Shown here: in pieces, positions 1 through 16,912 of the stretch
Numbering within the stretch: the first letter of the stretch is position 1
How the letters are laid out: every line of letters starts with the position of its first letter
Assembly (NCBI GenBank): GCA_035235625.1
Contig: CP141150.1
Coordinates: 7,006,001-7,070,000, forward strand
DNA length: 64,000 nt
Direction of reading: 5' to 3'
Source: Saururus chinensis
Taxonomy: Eukaryota > Streptophyta > Magnoliopsida > Piperales > Saururaceae
Made by a program: the position numbers and the translations under genes
The notes under the pieces: model-generated
Databases searched by the model: none
What the model saw: only the letters and a program-made list of their open reading frames with translations
Told to the model about the DNA's origin: nothing

Positions 1-579
1 TCATTTAATAAAAAAATGTTGGAAGGCGGCAGGTCCCTTTGTGCTTACACAGAATATTAGGTCTGTGGCAACCTGAAGAAGGCAACCGCTTTTTTTTTTT
101 TTGTATTTGTGTGGATCATGCTCATGCATGTGACTTTTAGAAAATTTGATCGATAATACTATTTTTCATTACAATACAATACCCTTGCACTCGTTTGGTT
201 CCTCCTTAGCCTCTCTCGCCCTTGTTAACACCGATGACACCTTCACGCCACCAGTGGTGCAGTGGCCGTCGACATTGGACGAAGGCCACTGGCGAGCCAC
301 CGATATGGGAATTTGGGAAGATGCCAGTATCTAAAATTCATTGGTCAAATTTATATGTTACTATGTTTTTATAGAAAAAAAAACGGAAGAGATTAAGGAG
401 GGATATATAGACATGTTACATAAGTACTTAAATTAATATTTTTAAGTTGTTAATATTTGTATAATATTTTAAGATAATTTTAATATACTATATAAATATT
501 AAATTATATTTTTCTTAATAATTATTAATATATTAATATTTAATAAAATATGAAATAAAGGTGACGAACGCGCGGACGT
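1..579. other. No gene recognised
   Basis: AT-rich sequence with one A/T run near 90-105 and a very AT-rich stretch from about 420 to 560. A 62-codon open frame at 146-334 has no family resemblance that I recognise. Confidence 0.5.
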
Positions 580-585
580 CCATTG

Positions 586-660
586 CTTTGGTCTGTGTCA
601 ACGTCAGTGTCCAACCCAGACACAAAACATCATCCTCCATATAAATAGGCGCCGACACAA
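586..660 (+). promoter_or_regulatory. Orphan core promoter: TATA box with upstream TGACG-like motifs
   Basis: A clean TATAAATA box at 640-647 sits in a short GC-richer island, followed by GGCGCCG. Upstream are CGGACGTCC (about 577) and CAACGTCAGTG (about 599), which resemble the ACGT and as-1 cores of plant promoters. No recognisable gene follows: a 60-codon frame at 742-924 matches nothing I know. It could be the promoter of a lost gene or of an old mobile element. The motifs are seen; activity is inference. Confidence 0.35.
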
Positions 661-919
661 ATGGACGTTACAGACGTCTCTTACCATCCCTACGACTCTT
701 AGCTTTAGATACGCTATGAAGGCACTCACAACATATTTTCTGTGAATGCCCAATATGACACCTACAACAATGAAAACACGTGCTTATTTACAATTGCTTG
801 TGGACCAAAAAATCGTGGCTCATTGGGCACTCATAGGAAATGTGTTGTGAGTTCCCTCAGAGTGGTTCTAAAGCCATGGGTGAAAGCCAACGATGATATC
901 AGTATGGGGACTGGGAAGG

Positions 920-1480
920 CATAGAAATTTTGTAATAGAAATTAAATTCATCATAGAAATTTCAACATATAAATGAAATTTTGATATAGAAATTTCGTAA
1001 TGCGAATTTCGACATAGAAACTAAATTTTAGTGTTCAAATTTTGGAATAAATATTTCGACATAAATATTAAATTTCCAACATAGAAATATTGTCATGAAA
1101 TGAATTTTTTCGTTTAAACTTTGACAAAGAAATAAAATTTTGAGAATGAAATTTTGACCTTAAAAATTGTAATAAAAATGAAATTTTATATCAACATAGA
1201 AATGACATTCTGGCATAGAAATTTAGACAGAAATTTTGTAATCTAAATTTCCACATAGAAGTGATATTTGATCAGTATCGAAATTTTGGAGTAAATGTTT
1301 TGACGTGGAAATTAAATTTCAACATAGAAATCTTGTCAGTGAAATGAAGTTTGTCATTGTAACTTTGGCATAGAAATGAATTTTTGGCATCAAAATTTTG
1401 AGATATGAAATTTGGACATAGAAATTTTGTAATAGAGATGAAATTTTATATCAATATAGAAATGAGATTTCGAAAGGGAG
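920..1480. repeat. Decayed AT-rich minisatellite
   Basis: About 560 bp built from diverged copies of a unit of roughly 25-35 bp centred on words such as ACATAGAAATGAAATTTT and GGCATAGAAATTT. Copies differ by substitutions and small length changes, so no exact period holds. It looks like an old tandem array in decay. No coding sense. Confidence 0.6.
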
Positions 1481-1869
1481 CAAGGCACGGGTCAAGGGGG
1501 TGCTGCCAAAGCAGGGGATCTGTGAAGGGAGATATTTGCAACTCCAACAAAGAGGGTCGTTTGCGGGATGGGGTGATATTCAATCAATATATTAATTTTA
1601 GTACTCTTATACATAGTTGGCTAACCTTAGTTTTGTGTTATTCTAGGGTTAATTAGGAATACGTGTATTTGATTAGGAGCTAGAAACTTAACAGTTATCT
1701 CTAATTAATTTCACTTAGTTGTTAAGAAAAACATGTTTATGGATTAATAAATTTACTAATGCTTGGGATGTTTAAATTGTGAACAATAGTGTATGTACGA
1801 TAGATCAAGTAGCTGTGAACCATAATTCATTACTGGTGCCAACTTAATTAACTCAATCTCACAAATCCA

Positions 1870-1968
1870 AGGAACCACGCTAGCTATGCTCATCTCTTAT
1901 TTAGATCATGTTAGCTATGCACATATATGATTTGGATCACGCTAGCTATGCATATCCCTGATTTGGCT
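1870..1968. repeat. Short tandem repeat, about 3 copies of 35 bp
   Basis: Three imperfect copies of a unit containing GCTAGCTATGCATAT and then a TTTGGATCA-like word. It is a small local duplication with no visible function. Confidence 0.6.
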
Positions 1969-1969
1969 C

Positions 1970-7954
<5,985 letters not shown>

Positions 7955-9095
7955 TGGGCTGGGTTGGCCTTGACCTGTACTGAAATTGGGTCTGATTATG
8001 ACCCAACCCTATTTTTAAATTGAGTCAAAAATCTAAATCTTAACCTTACTTGAGTCGAGTCGGTTGTGTATGCAGGTAACTCTTTTTTTTTTCTTAATTT
8101 TTTTTATTAGACTCATTATATACATTCTCTTTACAAAGGCTAAACACAAAAAAAAATTAAATACATTACAATATTAATTTGTAATGTTTGGTTCTTTAGT
8201 TGGTTTGTGACTGACATGTTTTAGTAGTAGCCATCAACAAAGACTTTATGGGTGATATGTTGCCTTTGTTCTATTATGAAAAAATGATAACAAAACAAAC
8301 CTTTAACATTTATTTACTCAAGATTAGCCTACTTGGCTTCCAATAACTCACATACAAACTCAAAAGAGATTAAACATTATTTCTTTAATGGCCATAAAGG
8401 ATCATGCAATTTGGCATGTCTTAATTCCAAATTCTTGTAACTACTTCTCTATAGTTACTCATAGCCCTACCCTCCTTAACAGCCAATGACACTTATTTAC
8501 AATTTTCCTCCTCTAAAAACTGTCCCTCATCAAACTTTATCATTTGCTTCTCTGGTTGCATGTTCCTAACTTGCTCCCTATTATGACTGTCAAGCCTTTT
8601 ACACAGAGTTGAGCCTATTATGTGATGCATCTTATTAAAGGAGAGATGATCAGTAATGAATACAATAAATTATGACATATTTTCATTCTAATCACCGCAC
8701 CCAAAAGAATAACAGAAAAAAATAAACTGTATAGAAATTAACCACACCTTTAAGATACCATCTTCTGTTATCTTAAAATGGATGTCTATCACAAAATAAA
8801 ATATATATGATCACACTAATATTCTAAACATCTTATTCATGCCCAAATTTGTGTTTAAGTATCTCTAGTTTAATATAGTATGTACTAAACAAATACCATA
8901 ATAATAGTATAAATAAGTCAAATAGACCAACACCATAATAATATAATTTTTTTTATCATTTGTAGTCGGGTAAAAGTCAGGTTGGCTAGGTTCGACCTGA
9001 CCCTAAATCTAAAATGGGTTAAGAGCCTAAACATGACCTTACTCTACTTGTAGTTGGGTTAGGTAAACGGGTCGGATTAGATTTTCTCATCCCTA
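7955..9095. repeat. Repeat element with GGGTCGGGTT-like ends
   Basis: Both edges (about 7955-8070 and 8965-9095) share a run of related words: AAATCTAAATCTTAACC against AATCTAAAATGGGTTAAG, then GACCTTACTC-like and GGGTTAGG/GGGTCGG words, in direct order. The middle is AT-rich and non-coding. A similar worn fragment lies near 44680-44790. This is probably a non-autonomous transposon; class not determined. Confidence 0.4.
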
Positions 9096-9528
9096 ATTAG
9101 GGCTAAGGTTAATTAAATAAAGAGAATTTAGGGCTAACTAAAAGGGGAAGGAGAGAGGGGAAGAAAGAGAGAAAATTCTCTCTCTCCAATGGGTTGTACG
9201 ACGCCCAAAGTGGGTGTCAGTTGTTAGCCAGCCCCCCTGAAGTGGGCCCTATTTACCTATGCTCAACCTGAAAATTGTTCTATAAACTCCAACTTAGATA
9301 AGTTATAAAAACAAATAAAAAAATTAGGAATATTCAATGGCTTTGCTTCAGCAAAAAAAAAAAACGAAATTTTTTACATAATACATGAAGGTTTTGGGGG
9401 CTCCACAAGTTCCATGTGTGTCAGGAGAGGTGGGTATGTGTGGTTTTGAGAAAGCGCTACATTAAAATTTAAAAAAGGAAAAAAAAGAAAAGCTGCAATA
9501 TTCTTCACTTGCTACAAGAGATGTCTTA

Positions 9529-9655
9529 CTCCGTTGATCCTATATTAATTATATGGATTAGAAAACCAAAATGAACCTAGTTTTGAGCCTAAAATTAGGT
9601 TCCTTTTGGTTTTCTAATTCAAATAATTACTATGGGAGGGAGGGGAGGGAGGGAG
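9529..9655. mobile_element. Stowaway-like MITE, foldback
   Basis: Flanked by TA on both sides. It begins CTCCGTTGATCC and ends GGAGGGAGGGAG. Arms of roughly 45 bp pair across a short loop, for example GGATTAGAAAACCAAAA on one side and TTTTGGTTTTCTAATTC on the other. The TA duplication and CTCCCTCCGT-type ends are the hallmarks of Stowaway (Tc1/mariner-derived) MITEs. Confidence 0.75.
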
Positions 9656-11580
9656 TAGTTGAAATGGATAGAGTTTAGTTAGATTAGGTTTGGAACATAC
9701 CTGAGCCCCACCTAGGTGGACTAGCGTTCAACTCTTCTCCTCTAGTTGGCTAAAACCTCAACCATGAGTGACTTCAAAAAATATAGCAGAGGAATCCATT
9801 CTAATACCTTAATGTGAGTAGTTTACATTGAGCATGGCTGTTGAAGGGTAGTCACATAAAACTAGATAGCAAAAGGATATAACCATTGAGATAGCTAAAG
9901 ATGAATCTTGCAAATTCAATGTGCTAATAAGATTTAAGAGGAGGGGTACATATAGGATACTACATCCATTGACTTTTAGATCCTATGGTGCAGTTAAGGA
10001 AACCATGTGGTGCAAATGAGGAAAGTGAGCTGTATGCAATTTATCCATATCTATTTAGAGTGGACTTTCTAAATTTGCTTTCTGCCTTCCCCTTACCGAA
10101 GGAAACAGGTCAAAAAATTTGCACGAAATATGGAGGGCCTTGTATGAGTAATTGATTCAAATTCGACTCACAGACGATGATCATACATCTATCAAGGTCT
10201 TGTTTCCATTGACTTGAGAGGATTTGATCATGTGCATTCATCTTTGTCATGTCGGTTGTTCATGGTCAATATTATTTGGTATGAGGATTTGATTGTTTGC
10301 ATTCATCTTTGGTAGGTCGATCATGGTGTGTGCGGAGATTTGATTGTTTGTGTTCATCTTGAATAAGGTGGTGTATCATAGTCAAAATTATACAAAGATA
10401 TATTTCGTGCGATTAATTTTTAGTTGACTAATATCACTTGCTAAAAATTAAGAAAACTAACATCCATGGCATGTTTGTGATGGATTATCCGCTCAATGCC
10501 TTGATGGTGATGTGCGCCAGAAAACTCTCGTGGGTGATGTGACTCATATGTAATTTTCATAATTAATTACAATACATAAAGTTTTGAACATAATTTTTTT
10601 TATGAATATATGATATAGTTAACTTTTGTATATTTACTTTGTTGTTTAGTTAATGTACAATTTGTAAGTAAAATTCATCGAATTAGGTGTATATCAATAA
10701 AATAGTATAAGTATATTGAGTATGAAATAAATTATGGGGAAATAATAATCACCTAACAAATCCCTCCAACAAAAATTTCTAACTGTACGTCTTTTGATTG
10801 GACAAAACATATAGATCCAAGTGAGCTGTTTGTGAGGCCCACATGTTTTGCAACAAAAAATCCAGTTAGAATGTTACGAAAAATTCGTTAGGTGTATATC
10901 ACTATCCTAAATTAGGTGTATATCACTATACTAAATTATATTTGACTATAAGATGATAAATCAATTGATTTTAGTGAATTTCATAGAATTATCTTGGCTA
11001 TGTCATCATATGTAAACTGAAAATTAACAAGGAGTTAAGCTAGAGTGACAGTTCACACGCAAGGCCAAGGCTAACACAATTTAATTAATATATTATTCAC
11101 CTCTTCCATATATTTTAATGCATAACCTATTGTACTAAATCTTTTATATTTATTTTTACGTATAAAATTTTAACTTCTTAGAGTAATTAGCATTATCCAT
11201 GAATGTGGTTTACAAAGTGGTACAAGCATATAACTTTTGAAGTTCATATGAAGATAATTTCTTGAATTTTGCTAAGTTTTCTAGTCAACTTGATTAGGAT
11301 GCTTTTTGAAAAGTGAAAATGTAGGAAATATTTATCTTGAAATATGAAATTAAATTCAGTGAAAATCAAGTTTCATCAAATTTATGGAAAGATACTTTAT
11401 CCAACTTCATAAATTTTTAGTTCCATTTACCCATTTGTCTCCATAATGTTACACGTTTTCTTTTCGCAGAAATGGTTTATTTAATATAATTCAAACTGAC
11501 TGGACAGCATCTTTTTTCATTTATTCAATTGTCTATTTACATATTTGAAGTAGATAACATCTCCCCAATTGTGCTCCTAA
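9656..11580. other. Intergenic, with small repeats
   Basis: No gene seen. It holds a three-copy imperfect tandem repeat (about 10210-10400, unit about 65 bp, with GAGGATTTGATTGTTTGC) and the foldback listed at 10750. The last few hundred bases before 11580 would carry the 3' UTR and terminator of the monooxygenase gene. Confidence 0.5.
10750..10894. mobile_element. MITE-like foldback, family B copy 1
   Basis: An imperfect inverted repeat of about 60 bp per arm. It starts CACCTAACAAATCCC and ends ATTCGTTAGGTG, with TTTCTAACTG pairing with CAGTTAGAATG and ACAAAACAT with ATGTTTTGC. The foldback at 15872 shares the layout and several words, so the two are probably one family of non-autonomous DNA transposon. 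Confidence 0.55.
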
Positions 11581-13403
11581 TCAGGCCTTGGACAATGTCC
11601 CCGGATCAAAATCAGCCTTCTTTAAAATGGTTTCAACCATCCATCCGGACAACAACTTGTCCCTCGCAAAGTTCATCAGTTTCCCTTCCCTCTGCTGGAT
11701 CCAGCCCATTACTAGTGCAGTAGTCACCAAACTAAAACTTCTCCATCTCCTCTCCTTGACATACTTCTCCAGAGCCTTTCTGATCCTTTCATGATCTTCT
11801 GCTCCGTCTTTGTTCTTCTCCATGTGAAAGGCTTCTCCTAGGCACCTAGCTAGAGTGACCCCATCTTCCAATGCAGAGCAAGCTCCCTGGCCCAGGTCTG
11901 GTGTCATGGGGTGAAGTGCATCCCCACCCACACATATGCCTCCTTTGCATATATTTGCCCAAAGAAACTCCCAGGGTTTCCTAAATCTCAATGGGGAAGA
12001 TACCAAGCAGTCCAATTCTGTATTTGCTATCACATTCTTTACTGTCTCTGGCAAATTCCCAAGCTTGTTCAGCACAAACTGCTTCATTTTGAATGTTGAT
12101 TCTTCGCCCTCTTTACCTGTACATATGAGGGAACGCACCCAGTAAATATATGGGTCTATGACGAATTTGTAATGAAAGAGTTTAGATTTTGAGTGTCAAA
12201 GGTTTTTAACTTTCATGAGATGGAGTGTAAGTGAAGAACCAGTAGATGGATTTTTCATCACAAGGTGCAAAGCCGGACCGGGTTCCATCCCCAAAGTACT
12301 GAAAGAACTCAGGCTTGAATCCATGCCTTTCAGGAAACTCTGTGAGCCCTCTCACTGTAGACCGGCCAACAAAGGCCGGCGTCTCCAGTCTTAACCACTT
12401 TGACACCACTGAGTTCACTCCATCACACCCTATCAAAACCTGAACCAGAAATGTACTCAAAATATCTACAAAATAATTGGTAAAAAATGGCCTCTTTAGA
12501 CTTAATTTTAGTTATCTAATTAGTACTGTGTTTATGTCAAACCGGAAGCAGAAATTTACTGAATTCAAATTAGTCATACCAAGTCATATAATAGGTAGAA
12601 CTTTATTTTGTACAAAATATTCAGAAACTGGCTAGCTTGATAGATAAAAAAAATGGTCTCTCACATTTGAATAGAAAAAGTTACCTTGGTTTTGAGAATG
12701 GAGCCATCAGCCAGATGAACTAGTTGCAGGGTCCCTGACTGCTCTATCAAGACCACCTTGGAGTTGAACCTTATAGTGCCCTGAGGCAGCTCTTGTTCAA
12801 GGGTTTCAAGCAGCATTTTCCTTTTCACACACCTTATCTCCCGCTTTCCACTATAACACACAAAACTTCAGAAACATCACCAGCATGATATAACATAAGA
12901 AAATTGATCTCATTGAATAAGATATCACCTTTTCCCCGGAACAGTCAGGGAAGCTTCACTGTTGACAAGCCCAGTGGCCATGGAGGCAACAAACGCCCTG
13001 CAATCATCAGCTCCAACATCGATCAATACCATTCACCACCTTCCACACTCAGTCAAGAAGTTCAGCTCCCTTTCTATTACTCACCTCTCAATCAGGGTAT
13101 TCTTTTCCCGGAGCAGATCGCCGATGCCCAGAGCATCCAAGGCCTTCCATGCATTGGTCCATATCATAAATGCAAAACCAGTTGTCCTCAGGCCGTCTGA
13201 GGACTCCAATACAACGCTTCTTATCCCCTGTCTACACATTCATGCAAGTGAACATCAAAACACTAAGGTACCCGGCAAAGGTCCAGAAAGCAAAATGCCA
13301 GATATGAAGATTCATGTACCAAATTGTACCTGTGGAGTCCCAAGGCTGTTGCAAGGCCTGCTATTCCTCCACCAACAACAACTATATCTTCAATGGTCTC
13401 CAT
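11581..13403 (-). CDS. FAD-dependent monooxygenase (plant MO1/MO2-like, zeaxanthin epoxidase-like), complete, six exons
   Basis: Exons read on the minus strand: 13403-13330, 13231-13085, 12997-12929, 12850-12685, 12439-12211 and 12116-11581. They join to 1221 nt coding for 406 aa, with GT-AG at all five introns and frame kept at each. The protein begins [16 protein letters not shown]; residues 11-16 are the Rossmann GxGxxG that binds the FAD ADP part. GCDG at 156-159 is the conserved DG motif of class A flavoprotein hydroxylases. [15 protein letters not shown] at 292-306 is the FAD-ribityl GD motif. Length fits the plant MO family (about 400-430 aa). These enzymes use NAD(P)H and O2 to oxygenate an aromatic or related small substrate; which one is not known for most plant members. 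No transit peptide is obvious at the start, so it is probably cytosolic. The gene looks intact and stands alone. Confidence 0.93.
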
Positions 13404-14642
13404 TTTGAAGCAACAATGGAAGCTTTTGCCTCTGTAGATTGGCAGAAAGCTGAAATGGGAATAATGAGAGGGGATGAATGGACTGAACTTAAAAAGGACA
13501 AATGGATAACGGTGAGGTAAGCAGTGGAGTCAGAACTGATGGCTGCAATGGCATAATTGAGGAGCTGTTCTTTCTTGAATGATTGACCATAGCAAGCCAA
13601 GCACCATGCCCGGCGGCTCTGAAGAAAATATCTAGATGCGCACTGTGGAACATACATGTGAGGTACAAGTATGCTTTTCACTTATGTCACATCTTGAGTG
13701 ACTTCATTCCAAGTAACAAAAATGTAATTGGAGCTTCAAGATGTAGCAGGAAAAAAAAGGATGGGGAACATCAAATAAAAGTGGAATCACGGACAACTTC
13801 CATGCCACAATATTTGGTTCATTCTTCATCCGGCACAATCTATGATGAATATATTATGGCTCATTTATCTATTACTCTACCGTGGAACCAGATCATGACT
13901 ACTTTGGGAAATTTAGGAAGGACACATTGGAATGGAACCAAAATTGGTATGTCCGTGACAGCTACGATAATTAGGAGCCCTCTTTCAATCAACTTTGAAG
14001 AATCTCCTTGTGTCAATTAGACCAAAAGAAGGCCTCTCTATTTGACCATATAGGAATAGGACCCAAGTTGGGGACTTAGGTTCAGCTAACTAATCTATAC
14101 CTGGTCACAACCGTTCAAGACACACAAGATATGATTGCAATTGTATGATGTTGATGCACATTATAAACAACATCAACTACTTAAAGGGAAATTTTTGTTT
14201 TAATTTTACTTGATTCAAAGTTTAAAATTGCCAAATTATCATTTTTCACGGTGGACACTATAATAATTTGCAATTCAATAGGTTGGCACTTTGAAGCTTA
14301 GAGTCAAATAAAAATAGAACACATTATTCTTTTTAAGTAGTCGATAGTGTTTATGGAGTAATTTTTTTATGGTTGGAGTTTACTGAAAACATGAGACTTT
14401 TAAATGACTTCACTAATAATTTGCCACCAATCATGTTGGATTCCAAGAAGAAGGAGGAGGATATGGAGGGGAGGGGAAGAGGATAGGGTAGGAAGGTTTT
14501 TGATGAAGAGAGGGGATATTTAAGTCTTACTACCATATGAGTGGCAGTTCACAAATGTGTAACTTTAGTTTGCGGATTACATAAACCTATACACGTACTG
14601 GACATTTTGATAAACTTGAGGTCTATTTATAGTAAGAGTCCC
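13404..14642. other. Upstream region of the monooxygenase gene
   Basis: It should contain the minus-strand promoter. I see no convincing TATA box within 150 bp of the start codon; GATATTTTC near 13630 is the closest AT-rich word. Short open frames here (up to 145 codons) match nothing recognisable. Confidence 0.35.
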
Positions 14643-14830
14643 GTTTATATGAGCCTGGGCTCATATATGCCTATGTGAGCCCGAGCTCTATAGGCCATCG
14701 GATTTACATTCGACGGCTCATAATACTCATGGATTTATAATACCCATAAAACCTATGAATATTATGGGCTGCCAACGGCCCATAGAGCCCGGGCTCACAT
14801 AGGTATATATGAGCCCAGGCTCATATAAAC
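14643..14830. mobile_element. Foldback element with 60-bp terminal inverted repeats
   Basis: The ends GTTTATATGAGCCTGGGCTC and GAGCCCAGGCTCATATAAAC are exact reverse complements. Pairing continues for about 60 bp with about four mismatches, through GTGAGCCCGAGCTCTATAGG against CCCATAGAGCCCGGGCTCAC. The 188-bp element has no coding capacity. I could not find a clear target duplication. It is most likely a MITE of a DNA-transposon family that I cannot name. Confidence 0.7.
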
Positions 14831-15871
14831 TTTTTCCTTATAGTAATATTAATCCTCTCATAAAATTATTGTTGGTACGGAATACTTATCCAAGTCTAAA
14901 TATAAATATCCCAAAAATGGAAGTTTTTGCTGGTCTCTTTCGTCTTCTCTAAAATCATATGCGAGTGTCAACTCCATGGTCTCCGGCCTTCGACTTCATC
15001 GTTTGCTCCTCTCAATCGCTGGAATTGAAGGCGTCGATTCCTACTCCATCAACCGTCAACTCCATTGACTGCTCCTTCGTTGAAATCAAAACCATGTTCG
15101 AACCTTTATGCTCCGTCGATTGAAATTGAAGCTAGAATAGAACCTAATAATGGAATAATTTTCTACACCTATCAATTCATTTTTTCTGGCCGATTGGTGT
15201 GCATCTGTTTGTTTTTTTTCATGTCGGCCTTCACTGATTTGTAGCGTTCATATGATATATATATTTTTGGGCCTCACTGGCCAATTGTTCAGCAAATTTG
15301 AACCTTAACTAAACTATGCTACAAGTTTTCGGCGAATTTGGGCCTCACTGATCTGTGTTGCAACTTTTAAAAAAACTTTCTATGTAAAGCGGGCACATCA
15401 CGGCTGGCCTATGTTTAGGGTGCACGCTAGCGTTCGAAAATGTGTAAATCAAGGGTATGTGTGTAATTTTACTTCAAAAATTCAACAAATATGAAAAGCA
15501 CATAATTTTCCTACCCAAACCTGACATAATTCCAATAAAGGGTATGTATGTTAATTTACCTAAAAATCTAAAAATTTTAACTTTAAACATAATTGATTAT
15601 CCAAACATGATTTCATCTAAATTATTTTTTACTTAAACCTAATTCCGATTCTATATTAAATAGGAAGAATCAATTCCTAAAAATCCCAATTCGTAATTAA
15701 ATTAATTTCATACCCAAAGAGTGCCTTAGTTTCATTATTATTTTAGTAAGTGGCTATATGAAACTAGCAATATTTATGTAAATGTTCACCCTTTCGATGT
15801 TTTTAACAATAACATATATTTACAAAGCTACCATGTCAATCAAACCATAGAAAAAAATAATATTAATTTAT
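14831..15871. other. No gene recognised
   Basis: Non-coding. A TC-rich patch (14930-15130) contains repeated words around CCATCGATTG/CCGTCGATTG and may be a worn repeat. The rest is AT-rich. Confidence 0.4.
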
Positions 15872-16011
15872 ACTCAAAGAATCTATCCAACAAAACCCCA
15901 ATAAAGTTTTTGTTAGATAAACATGTGGCTTGTCAATAATGTTCACTGAGGCTTACATGTTCTATCTAACCAAAATTCAGTTTAGTGTTTTCTTGGGCAA
16001 ATTTGTTGAGT
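15872..16011. mobile_element. MITE-like foldback, family B copy 2
   Basis: Imperfect inverted repeat starting ACTCAAAGAATC and ending TTTGTTGAGT, with GTTAGATAAACATGTGG pairing with ACATGTTCTATCTAAC. It resembles the foldback at 10750 in layout and central words. No TA or TTA duplication could be fixed. Confidence 0.5.
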
Positions 16012-16041
16012 AATTATCATTTTCTTTTATCTTAGAATATA

Positions 16042-16912
<871 letters not shown>

